DNA of 64,000 nt from Diphasiastrum complanatum. Lineage: Eukaryota > Streptophyta > Lycopodiopsida > Lycopodiales > Lycopodiaceae. The notes beneath the pieces are model-generated. The model made no database searches and had not been told where the DNA came from. It saw only the letters and a program-made list of their open reading frames with translations. The position numbers and the translations under genes are program-made. This document shows, piece by piece, positions 38,176 to 48,983 of this stretch (positions are counted from its first letter, which is position 1; each line of letters opens with the position of its first letter). Location of the stretch: the NCBI GenBank assembly GCA_029204225.1, contig CM055097.1, positions 3,380,620 through 3,444,619 on the forward strand. Direction: 5' to 3'.

Positions 38176-39034
38176 TGTTGGAAAGAGGTGTGTAAAAACA
38201 TAGGTCGAATAGAATTGAATAAAAAGAATTCGAACGACAATAAAGAAAACTTATCATGCATAGCGGAATAAACTATCTTCCTCTTTCTCTATGCATGACT
38301 ACTCCTATCAATTTCGAACAAAACAATAGTGATAGAAATCACGTTCGATCTTATAGTAACTAACTTTGAAATTATCAGTGCTACAATGATTACGTAGCCG
38401 AGCATTAAACATTGAATTATCAAACAAATAATCAATCGCAAAGAACTACAGAAATGCATACATTCTAAGACGAACTTGAACGCAATAAAGCTAGAATGCT
38501 CAAGAGTGTTCAAGCTCGCAGGCTTGAGAGAGAGAACGCTAACTATTCAATACTTGATGATTGATCTTCATGGTTAAGATGTAGGAATATGAACAACTAT
38601 TTATACTAAGCAATTAGGTCGCCAAATGCGTCATCCAGTTGGCAGTGATGTGCTGGCATCCATCCAGTTAGGACTTCTCAGAAATTACTTGGTGATGAAT
38701 TAATGCAAGTCGGTGGCTTTGGTCGTAAACAGTCCGTCTGCAGATTTTAACGTAAACTGCAACTCTGCAAAAATGAACGTAAACTGTCATGCGAAAAATG
38801 CAAAGGTCTTCACCAACGTCATTTCCTTGACATTTGAGGCATCTGGCATTTTGCGACAAAGCCGAAGTGAGAGAAAATGTCGAAAGACGAAAATCCCGAA
38901 AATCGCGACTCTATGAGCCGTTTTTGAGTAATTATGCAGACTGTGTAAAGACACGAAGAAATCTACAAGTCTGGATAAAAATTGGACGAAGATTAAAATG
39001 TCGATTAGTCGATTAGTAGGAGTATAATCCAACA
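38176..39034 (-). repeat. copia family A LTR (LTR B)
   Basis: Starts TGTTGGAAAGAGG and ends TATAATCCAACA. The primer binding site lies directly to its left, so it is the 5' LTR of the element at 37224-38175. It contains a short GA tract (GAGAGAGAG, about 38526) followed by AACGCTAACTATTC as in LTR C. Confidence 0.87.
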
Positions 39035-39426
39035 CCTCAGACCAAGTACCTCAAGAGACCTAAATAAGGGTAACCTAGATTGTCAAGGCTCTTGAGAAAC
39101 ATTAGAACATCATGTTCGATAATGCTCCGCCAATTTTGCAACATGAAAAATACAAAAAACAGATAACTGTATTAGAGAATGATCTTTTAAGTGACCTTTT
39201 GCACCCGATAAAACATAGTTAATATTGTGACGAGGCACTAGAGAATGATCTGTTTAGTGACCCTTGCACTTGATAAGTGGCTATGCCGAAGTGCCTCGCC
39301 CTTGCAAATATATGACAATTAGTTACTTAGACAAAAAGACGTGGATATAAAAGAAGGCATGGCATGGCATGGAGTAGAGATGTGGGTAGAGGAGAGAAAA
39401 GAAGAGGAAGAGGAACCTCGTCTCTT

Positions 39427-39558
39427 ATTGGGAAGGGTACGATGACGCCCGCCCCAATACCTTACCGCCACGTGTCCCAGTGTCAATCCGCTATTGGGAA
39501 GGGTACGATGACGCCCGTCCCAATACCTTACCGCCATGTGTCCCAGTGTCAATCCGCT
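39427..39558. promoter_or_regulatory. 66-bp tandem duplication with G-box upstream of quinolinate synthase
   Basis: Copy 1 39427-39492, copy 2 39493-39558, differing at two positions. Copy 1 has the G-box CACGTG (39469-39474); in copy 2 it is CATGTG. Another CACGTG is at 39881-39886. G-boxes bind bZIP and bHLH factors. Position (580-710 bases upstream of the start codon) makes a promoter role plausible but unproven. Confidence 0.7.
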
Positions 39559-39971
39559 TCTGCCCGTTGTGCTGCCCATAACTCTCATTTATCGCATAAG
39601 CGTTCTCCTGAGATTTCCCAGAGGTAATATATAGCCAATCTCTCCCAATACCTCACATGTGTGTGCCCCTATGCGTGTTGGTGCCTGAGCGCCAAGTGGC
39701 CGTGGGCAACTAGAGGAGAGGACGACGTTGTGGGCAAAATGGCATTAGGCAACCCCATGTCCGAGCAACGCAGGTGCACCTCCACGCCAAGTACTAGGGC
39801 CAATGGAGGGGGTTGCATATATATTTCCTCTGTGTAATGCCATGTATACGTTTATGGGAGATATATTTTGGTTGCCCAAACACGTGGCACCCGGGCAGCC
39901 AAAGGTTTTTTAAAAAAAAAAAAATGTGTGGCTGTGGTGGAGCCGGGGCCAAGGCTGTAAATAATACAGGG

Positions 39972-40020
39972 CTTCCCTCGAGTGCCAATAAGCGACTTCC
40001 CCTCGAGTGCCGATAATCGA

Positions 40021-40069
<49 letters not shown>
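39972..40069. repeat. 24-25-bp tandem repeat and (CT)n tract in the quinolinate synthase leader
   Basis: Two copies of CTTCCC(C)TCGAGTGCC-AATAA-CGA at 39972-39995 and 39996-40020, then a CT repeat at 40024-40069, ending about 70 bases before the start codon. CT tracts near transcription starts are common in plant promoters and bind GAGA-binding factors. Confidence 0.8.
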
Positions 40070-40070
<1 letters not shown>

Positions 40071-40137
40071 ATTTCTGAATGATTTATATGCTCTTTTCAG
40101 CTCAAATATTAGTGTGTTTGTTGTTGATCTTGTTGCT

Positions 40138-43100
40138 ATGGCGGTGGCTGCTGTGAGGAGGCATATTGGAGGCAGCAGCGCCTATATTTCTGTAAATCCT
40201 TATGCAGTGTCTGAAGCTGCTGCTGCAACTGGTTTAGGATCTGCAGGAATTGCTATGGCTGCTGCACCAGCGGCTATGGTGAAGCCTTCTCTGTCGCAAT
40301 TTGCTGTTAGGCATTATGGGCTTCATAAGAACCGCCTGGCTGAGAAACAGCATGAATTGAGGAAATTTTCTGGAAAAATGGCTGTCGATGAAAGATCCTG
40401 GCAGCCGGGATTTGGATTAGTCAATTCGAAAGCCTCAGGAGCTCGTTGCGCTGTTGCGCGTGATTTAGAGGTTTTGTTTTCTGCTGATTCTAGAGGAGAG
40501 AATCTGGCTGACAGGTTGGGGCAGATAATAGGTGAGGTAGTAGCAGCAGCTGATAGTCGTGCTCGTATCCAAATTCTTCTGAAGTATGCAGGCAGTTTGC
40601 CCCGCCTTCCTGACTCGGATTGTATCCCATCGAATAGAGTGATGGGATGTACCACGCGAGTCTGGCTTACAGCAAAGATTGATGACAAGGGAAGAATGAA
40701 TTTCGCTGCTGATAGCGATTCAGAGGTTACAAGAGGATTTTGTGCAATTTTGTTGAAAGCAATGAATGGAGCTTGGCCTCTGGAGGTGCTCGCTGTCCCT
40801 ACGGATGCATTGGGAGGATTAGGGATGGGGATTGAAGGGGTGGCGTCACGAGCTAATACTTGGTATAATTTGTTGATTACTATGCAAAAGAAGACGCGTT
40901 GGTTACTGGGAGCGCTAGAAGGAAAATCTGTTTATGAACCTTTTCCTTCGCTTCTCATCACAGCGGATGATATGATACCTGAAGGGGATTTCGCAAAGGC
41001 ACAGGTACGAGCTTATTATCTATCGTGTCTATTATTCCTACTGTCTACAGAATTCTTCCCTGTGAAAATATCACCTGTTGCATACAAGTGTCAGCCAAAA
41101 TGTATCGTGAATAAAGAAAAAACTTTATATGGCACTTGTGCTGTTTCTTGTAGAGACCAGAATCTTTGCTTTTTGATCATTGTGTGGTACACTGAATCAA
41201 AACAGTGTTGCAGGCAAAATATTTGTTGCCAGATACTGCAAAAGTACAGCTTCTTGCAGAACTTTTGAAGCAGAAGCAAGTTGGTGTGGTTGCACACTTT
41301 TACATGGATCCAGAGGTACAGGGTGTATTGGTCGCGGCTCGAGAACTCTGGCCACATATTCACATATCTGATTCACTGGTGATGGCAGATCGTGCCGTGA
41401 AAATGGCTGATGCTGGCTGCAAGCATATTGCAGTTTTGGGCGTAGATTTCATGTCGGAAAACGTTCGTGCAATTTTGGATCGAGCTGGACACGAGAAGGT
41501 TGTTCTGCACCTGCAATTTGTCATGCTATGTTATGTGGAGTTGCTGAGATTCAAATGTTGCACTTAGAAGATGAGTTTATGCTACCTCTTTGACAAATTT
41601 CTGGAAGATGAATTTATGCTATTACAGGTGAGCGTTTACCGCATGTCAAGCGAACGAATAGGATGCTCTCTTGCTGATGCCGCGCAAAGCTCAGCTTATA
41701 TTGAATTTGTAAAAGCAGCGGCAAGTTCCCCTCCATCTCTGCATGTTATCTATATCAACACGTCTCTTGAAACCAAAGCTCATACTCATTCTCTTGTGCC
41801 AACGATCACTTGTACTTCGTCGAACGTTGTTCAGACCATCTTGCAAGTATGCTTCTTCTCACAGTTCTCACAAATGTTCATTGTCTTTTTTGGTTTCCAG
41901 TAATTATTAATGTTATTGATTCTTTTTGAGTTCGACATTCTCTGCTGTTGAGCTTCAAATTCAATATGAAGCTTATGTGATTAGTTGCGAGAAACTTATT
42001 GCTTAGATTGGATTGGCGTCTCAGGCATTTGCGCAGGTTTCGGATCTTACTGTGTGGTACGGCCCAGACTCTTACATGGGAGCAAATCTGGCAGAACTGT
42101 TCTTGCAAATGGCAGCCATGACAGATGATGAAATCAAAGCAGTGCATCCTTTGCATGACAAAGGCACGATTGCTGCACTTTTGCCCCGCCTTCATTATTT
42201 CCATGTATGTAATTGCGGGATTCAAGTTTTTTCACAACGTTTGGTCCGTGTTTATAGAGAAAATAGAGCCAATTTGATTTCGAAATGGACGGAAACCTTT
42301 TTATCACCCAACAGCTTACCAATGCTGATCACTTTGTCTCATGTATGTTCAGGATGGATCATGCATTGTTCATAATCTTTTTGGAGAAGAAGTAGTGGCA
42401 CGAGTTAGACACCTCTATCCTGATGCTTTTCAAACTGCCCATTTTGAGGTTCCTGGTGAAATGTTTGCACTTGCCATGGAGGCAAAACGACGCGGAATGG
42501 GTGTGGTTGGATCCACCCAGAATATTCTGGATTTTATTAGGGTCCGTGTTCAGGAAGCCTTAGGTCGAGGATTCGATGATCATCTTCAGTTTATTTTGGG
42601 AACAGAAGCAGGAATGATAACGGCAATTGTAGAGTCGGTTCGTAGAGAACTGACTGCTGGAAGAGTGCAGGGTGCAAAAGCAAAAGTGGAAGTACAAATA
42701 ATTTTCCCTGTCTCTTCAGATGCCATTACCACTACATCATCTTCATCATCCTCAACTGAAGAAAGTTATCAAATAGCTACAATGCCCATTGTGCCAGGGG
42801 TATCTTCTGGTGAAGGATGCTCCTTAAGTGGCGGCTGTGCTTCATGCCCTTACATGAAGGTACCCATTTCTCTATAAGATAACAGTTGTGTCAAGGTCAC
42901 TTTGTTCATTATAATTGTTTGCAAGAAACGAGAAGTGAAATGAGTCCAAAATTATAGGTATGTATTCAGCATGTAGAACAAACAGCTCATGTGATAGGTA
43001 TATCAGTTCAACGAAGCAGAAAGCTAGTCAGCAACGTGTATCTGCTTAAAGTTGAAGATGTTACAAAAAAATAACCCGTTGATTGGCTGCACATGCCAGT

Positions 43101-43699
43101 GAGCTTATATTATCACGCTGCAAGCAGTAGTCTTTCTAAATTTGGATGTTGTTGGTTCAGCTTCAGAGAAAGTTGACCACCATTTTGAACCCCTTAACTT
43201 TTCCAGCCGTGATAGTTGTGACATGGCTCCAAGGATCACTTGGATACATGTGCTTCTGGGTTTTTTTTTTTTTCCTGAAATGAAATGTTGTGTTCTATTT
43301 CAAGCCACTTACTTGTTCTTTTAAATTGATTACATGATTGATATGCTACTTCATAACTGCAGATGAACACATTGGATGCACTTCTAAGAGTGTGCCAGCT
43401 TGTTGGGACCCCTTACGATGGAACGCTGCAGCCTCAACAAGCTCGTACCTTCAATGACCATGTAGCAGGTTATGCTGTTTCAGAGTTAGGATGCGAGCCA
43501 ATTCTTCACATGCGTTACTTTCAGGTGCTTTTTCTCTTGCAAGGTTTCAGCTTTTCCAACACATATTCACTACTTGAGTTATGGGTAATCTCTTTCGTTG
43601 AGGAGATGAAGATTATTGGGCTTTTCATGTTTTCAGGCACATGGCAGACTCTCTGATGATCTACTGCAACATGTCTGTAACCAGGGTAACCTACAGTAA
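40138..43699 (+). CDS. QS: Quinolinate synthase with N-terminal SufE domain, plastidial, 7 exons
   Basis: Condenses iminoaspartate with dihydroxyacetone phosphate to quinolinate, the second step of de novo NAD synthesis from aspartate, in plastids. Exons: 40138-41004, 41214-41498, 41628-41846, 42025-42204, 42353-42859, 43363-43524, 43637-43699 (stop included); every exon is a multiple of three and all introns are GT-AG. Product 760 residues; Arabidopsis QS is about 716. Residues 1 to about 110 are an Ala/Ser-rich transit-like leader. About 118-260 is the SufE domain with the sulfur-accepting cysteine C171 in VMGCTTRVW. From about 290 the NadA domain follows (AHFYMDPEVQ, YINTSLETKA, TCTSSN with C446, WYGPDSYMGAN, DGSCIVHNLFG with C521, GGCASCPYM with C679/C682), giving candidates for the three 4Fe-4S ligands. 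The start ATGGCGGTG is chosen; an in-frame ATG at 39982 would add residues encoded by the CT tract, which is unlikely to be translated. The sequence appears intact. Confidence 0.95.
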
Positions 43700-45239
43700 G
43701 CATTTCTTTCTTCTGGGTTGAACACACATCTGGACAATAAGGCTTTTGCAACAGGATCAGTAGACTATATTGTTTCTAGAGTCATCATCTGGCAACTATA
43801 TGTTGATGAAAGTAGTGCAAGCATATCTGAACAGATTCCAAAGCAATGGTTTTTTTTTTCTCTTTATAATCTTCTTCAAGGTGCCTGGAAATAATGAGTT
43901 TTTGATTTGGAACTTGAGATGCTGTGGAAGAGATTTGAGAGGGTGGACTAAAACAGCCATTTTCAGATCAGACGTACCAGATGATCTGGGATGTTGGATG
44001 CAGTGAGTGAAGCTCAAGTTGGGTTGTTAAAGTCACCAGGTTATAATCCCTTGTGAAGAGGCTAGTCATACTACTAATGGGAGCGATTGTATGAATTGAT
44101 GCTAGAAGCGTTTATAATGGTTGATGTATCAGGTTGGTCATACTCTTGTGATTTGACAAGGCCTGATTTGAAATCATTTGAAAGTTTCTGAGAGTTTTAT
44201 CAATCAAAAAGAAAGATTGCCTGCATAACAGGGGATCTAGAGTTTTGCAGAGTCTTGGTGGCAGAAGTCGCAGGACTCCTGTATAATATTTTTCCTTGAG
44301 TACATGATGTCAGAAGTTTTTGGTGATGCTATGACTTATCACTATGGGCACCTTCATTATGTTGATAACTTCCTTCTTGTTGACATTACTCTGGTCAATC
44401 AAGTGCAATTGCAGTATGAAGCCGGTGTTATCCAGCAAGGAAGACAAAATCTAACTACTAGTCCCATCCTAATTGATTTTTGATTTTTGTCGATAATGGT
44501 GGCTGATACTGATGGTGGTTTTGGAAATGTGGGTTATGGGCCATGGTATGTTAGTGAGCTAAGTTTGTTGGTTCACCATTTATCAAGTTTCAAACTATTG
44601 CAAAAATCAGGTTCAAGGTGTTTACAGGTCAGAATATTATCACGGTTCTTTGGCAGGCTTTGGAAATTGACGGGGGAACTTCTATACCAATTAGACAAAA
44701 TAACACGACTGGATATTTTGTTTACTTAGTGCAGTCAAATCTCAATCATGTACTTTTGTGGGATCTTTTACACCATGATCTAAATTAGTACACATTGTTT
44801 CAAAAAAGTTGTGAAATCTAATCCTGGTGTCCCTTCTTGCTAGTTTTGATCATACAACACAACATGGGAATTTTAGAACCTAGTAACACATATTCCAAAG
44901 TGAATCATAGGCCAATGTACCTTAGAAAAGTTACAAGTTGTAGCACCATTGTTAAGTTGACCAAAAAGGGTGTAACAATTCATCAAGAACAAGAGCATAA
45001 ACAAGCATACTAAACCCGATCTGAAAGTGTGTATTGCCCTTCTTCTATAGTTTAAGATTATGGAAGTGGCCTTGCAATTGATGCAATGTTCCTCAAAAGG
45101 ACATCTACTTGCAAATCATTCATAATTTAAAGGTAAGAAAGCTAAATAATAAGCTCATTCCTAGGACACCTCATTCTCGAAATACATTGTTGGAAATATT
45201 AAGTGAAAATGTATTTAAGTCTTCTTTGGGGCCTTGGCA
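43700..45239. other. Region downstream of quinolinate synthase, no gene seen
   Basis: The first few hundred bases should be the 3' UTR. No protein similarity is visible further on, and the open frames are short and unlike any family I know. Confidence 0.5.
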
Positions 45240-45450
45240 TTTTGCGAGTAAATTTTTTGCGAGTTTTGAGAGTTTCTTTCTTGAAAAAGATGAAATCAGA
45301 TGGCACCATTGGCCACTACAAGGCAAGGCTTGTCGCGAAGGGCTACACGCAGAGATATGGTATTGATTATTTTGACACATATTCGTCGATGGCCAAGATG
45401 ACAAGCATACGACCACTCCTTGCATACGCCACACGATTGATGTGAAAACA
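45240..45450 (+). mobile_element. Ty1/copia RT fragment
   Basis: The frame at 45203-45445 contains [39 protein letters not shown], matched in pieces to the conserved copia RT start ([11 protein letters not shown], then a degenerate PVAKM region), followed by [10 protein letters not shown] (usually DVKTAFLNG). Nothing upstream or downstream is recognisable, so this is an isolated shard just left of a primer binding site of opposite orientation (45520-45532). Confidence 0.8.
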
Positions 45451-45519
45451 GTCTTTCTCCACCAACGAAAACAAAAAAATTTCATACTAATGAATGAAAA
45501 TGCATGGTAACCTTAGGTA

Positions 45520-46209
45520 GGCTTTGATACCATGTGAATTTCACACGTGTGGAGTGCTCACCACATGTGATTATGATCTTCTAAGGTGTGTGGATGCACA
45601 ATGATCAAGACTAGATTGAGATTCAAGATCTACGTTCAACTCAATGGCAAAAACACACTACTACATGCATTAACTCACTTCGAAAGTACATACACACGTG
45701 TGGAAAGTGTTTCAAAAATAAAAAAAATAAGTACAAAAATAGTTTGCTCTTGGGTAGAGAGAGAATTCTAGAAAACACTTAGTCTTAAATCACTCTTAAT
45801 CTCCAAATTACTTAGCACCAAAATGAGAAGGACAATGACACTAGTAGATCCACGAGCTCATCCAAACTCAAACATGATTGGACCTCATATTTACAACCTC
45901 TTAATCCTATTGGACCATTGATCCATCCACCTCATGATTCTATTGGACCATTCTCAAGCATATCTAAAATCCTATTGGACCATTGATGGTTGCACCTCTA
46001 AATTCTATTGGACCACTTTGAACTTCATCAAACTAAATCAAAACATTTGTCAACAATCTAATTAGCTCAAGTTTCACCTCCTACACTACTTTGGCTCAAT
46101 AGTGGCATTAAATGTGGAATTGATCAATTTGCCATCTATGCCAGTTTTGACCCTATCAACATTCTACACCAAGATGCTTGACATAGAAAAGTGTAAGACC
46201 CCTACAACT
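45520..46209 (-). repeat. copia-type LTR with primer binding site and CCAAT array
   Basis: GGCTTTGATACCA at 45520-45532 is a primer binding site (minus strand TGGTATCAAAGCC), and the LTR starts TGTGAATTTCACAC at 45533. The right end is near 46190-46209, where on the minus strand a stop codon and a TGTAGGGG polypurine-like run precede it. The LTR has G-box palindromes CACACGTGTG (45542-45551, 45693-45702) and five ATTGG words (CCAAT on the element strand) at 45877, 45909, 45942, 45974 and 46007. Confidence 0.65.
46202..46209. repeat. 8-base repeat CTACAACT left of LTR C
   Basis: Identical to 47396-47403; abuts the TG end of LTR C. Likely target duplication (at least its last five bases). Confidence 0.6.
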
Positions 46210-47365
46210 TGTTGGAAAGAGGTGTGTGAAAGATAGGTCGAACTCGAAAAGAAATGAACTCAAATAAAAATAATTTGAACGTCAAGAAAGAAAACTTTTT
46301 GTGCGCAGCGGAAAAACTATCTTCCTCTTTGACAACGCCTATCAATTTTGAACAAAACAATAGTGATAGAAATCACATTCAATCTTATAGTAACTAACTT
46401 TGAAACCATTAGTACTACATTGATTACATAGCCAAACAATAAAGCATTGAATTAGTAGACAAATCATTTGTCGCGAATCATTAGACATAATTAGTCACGA
46501 ATCACAAGACAAATAATTAGTCGCGAATAACTACAGAAACACACATTCTGAGACGAAGCTGAACGCAATAAAAGATAGCATTAATTCAGTATGAAAAACA
46601 AAACAAAAGTAAATGAGTACAATAAGTTGCGGATCGAAGCCGCATACTCTATGATATCTCTGAGCGACTAAAATAAAAGTCTGAATTAAGTGTGATGCTG
46701 ATAAGCAATAATGCAATAGCAATCTCTAAAACAACTCTAAGAAGTGAGCTAGAATGCTCAGGAGCATTCAAGCTCGTAGACTTGAGAGAGAGAGAGCTAA
46801 CTATTCAAATGCTTCTTGAACTTCATTAAAATTGTATGAATATGAACAACTATATATATTAAGCAATTAGGTCGTCAAATGCGATCGCTAGTCATGCTGG
46901 TGTCCGCTGGCATTCATCCAGTTCCTTCTCAGAAATTGATTGCTGATAAGTGATGGAAATTGGCCGTAAACAGTTTGTCTGCATAAATGAACCAAAACTG
47001 TCACTCTCTGTAGAAATGAACTAAAATTGCCACAAGCGACAGTGTCGACATTTTGCGAAAAACCCGACAGTGTTCTTAAATCTCATTTAGAGCCCCAGAC
47101 TTTGCCAGAGTCATTTCCTTAACATTTGAGGCACTTTGGAAAAAGCAAAAATGCGACTCCAGTATTTACACGAGATTCCTGACAGGCAAAAAATTGCAAA
47201 AAACACGACATTGTTGTCAAACTCTGTGTATTTCTGCAAACTGTGTAAAAACACTTGTAAATCTGTAGACTGTGTAAAGACATGGAAAAATCCGCAGAAC
47301 TGGATAAACAATGGATGAGGATTAAAACTGATTAGTCGATTAGTAAGAAGGAGATTAATCCGACA
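46210..47365 (-). repeat. Solo LTR of copia family A (LTR C), full length
   Basis: 1156 bases, starting TGTTGGAAAGAGGTGTG and ending GATTAATCCGACA. It is followed by about 25 bases of internal 3' end (CTCCCCCTTAATCTG, polypurine tract on the minus strand) and then CTACAACT. No gag or pol accompanies it. It contains a short GA tract (about 46783-46796) and a duplicated TAGTCGCGAAT-type block near 46467-46530. Confidence 0.88.
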
Positions 47366-47395
47366 CTCCCCCTTAATCTGAATCCTTGAAAATAA

Positions 47396-48983
47396 CTACA
47401 ACTCCATGAGAAAATAAAGAGTCCTTCTTGACTCATAAGGATCACAAAGATCCAACATCATGTTACCAAGATCTCGAGACTTAGGCTTATCAAAATTGGC
47501 AACACTATGCATGCTACAATAACATAGAGTTTGTATCATATCTTCATGCTTGCTTACCATGCTAATCTCAGATCTAATGAGGCTAAATACTTCATTATGG
47601 AGATAAGTTTCCTTAGAGGATGATTCACTTACTCTCATAAAGAGTTTACAATTTGCCTCAATACATGAAAAAAGACAACGCTCTTGCTCTTGCAAGACTC
47701 AAGAGCATACATTTGATGAAATACCCATTTGCTTTCTAATTGATCTAAAATCAATCTCAAATCACTAGGAACATCAACTATGTTCTCAAGAGAGACACCA
47801 TACTCAACTAGTATTGCTTTACTCCAACTTTGAGATGCAAATGTCTTACTAAAATAAATTGATTCACCAAATGACATAAGAGAAACAAGCATGAGATGTA
47901 TACCACTTGAAATGTGCTCCTCTTTTCCTTGAAATGTGAGCCATATGAGCTCAACCATGTCTCTTGATATTCTTCTTGGAATCATAACTTGAGAACAACT
48001 CTCCTCCTCAATCCTTGGCACACTTGAACCTCGAGATGACTCCTCAAGTTCAACTTCTTGGTGCTCCTCCTTGATGGAAATCCAAGACCTCCATGTCTCA
48101 AAATGATCACAACAAACATGATCATATAATAATGTGCACTTCATATGATCATCAACATTACTTATGCTAGAATCATAAGTCCAAAAATCACCATAGCTGG
48201 CATGATTTTTCTAATACTAAAATCAAAAAGTATTTCCATCTCAATAAGGCTAACTACTTGCTTATGGATATAAGTGTCCTGGATGTTTTACTTATTCTCA
48301 TAAGAAGTTTACAACTTTCCTTTAAGAATGAAAATTTATAATTTTCAACATTATGAATGAACACATCATTCATGATCTTATTGAAACCAAAAGAAAATAC
48401 ATTATGAAGACATTTCCATTTCCTTGACTTCATATTCAATGTGAGTTTACAAGGCAAAAACATCACACTCAACTAGTATTGCCTTAATCACCATTTGAGA
48501 TACAAAAACCTCTTCAAAGCAAAATAGTTCTTCATAAGATGTCATGAGAGCAAATTTGAACTTTTCTAAAGTTCCAAGCAAAATGCTTTCCAAGGACATG
48601 AAAAAAATCCAAGTGACATTAATGAAAGTGACATTTATCTTTGCATCTTGCACCAAACAATGCGCTTTCAAATGAAAACCTTCCAGAGGTTTGAAATTTG
48701 TGGTGATGGTGGACTTTTGAAGACAAATCTTGTAAGTCCTTGTGAGACTCCAAGCCTCATGCATCTTTCCACAAAGGAAACACCTTTCCTTTGATTTCTC
48801 CTTCTTGGCTTTGCACTTTGAACTTGAAGCTCCATCCTTCACCTCGGCCCCCTTGCTTTGGTTCTCCTTGGATGGATTGGTCTTGATTTTTTAGCATCTT
48901 GAGACAAAGTGATCTCTCTTGCCACAAAGGTTGCATTTAGGATCCTTACTTGCCTCCAATAGGTTGTCACCTATTGATGCCAT
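47396..48983 (-). pseudogene. Decayed zinc-knuckle ORF of a retroelement without pol
   Basis: The ATG at 48983 opens a frame with a CX2CX4HX4C knuckle (CNLCGKRDHFVSRC), then an in-frame TAA, then a Lys-rich linker and a second Cys-rich motif (CFLCGKMHEAW) in the same frame (48842-48447). The downstream frames 48144-47635 and 47695-47396 continue in other phases. They match no protease, integrase or RT that I know. The region contains a duplicated module of about 350 bases offset by about 665 bases (near 48240-48600 and 47575-47930). It ends with a stop codon right at the LTR C insertion point. The context (primer binding site and LTR at 50808-51680, polypurine run and LTR at 45533-46209) suggests a non-autonomous LTR element. 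Confidence 0.5.

Noticed and set aside
39982-40137. In-frame upstream ATG that would extend quinolinate synthase by 52 residues
   Set aside because: The extension is encoded by the CT microsatellite and leader repeats (a Leu/Ser run) and looks untranslated; ATG 40138 starts a typical Ala-rich transit peptide.
44487-44729. 80-residue open frame downstream of quinolinate synthase
   Set aside because: No domain, no splice partners and no conservation evidence; probably chance.
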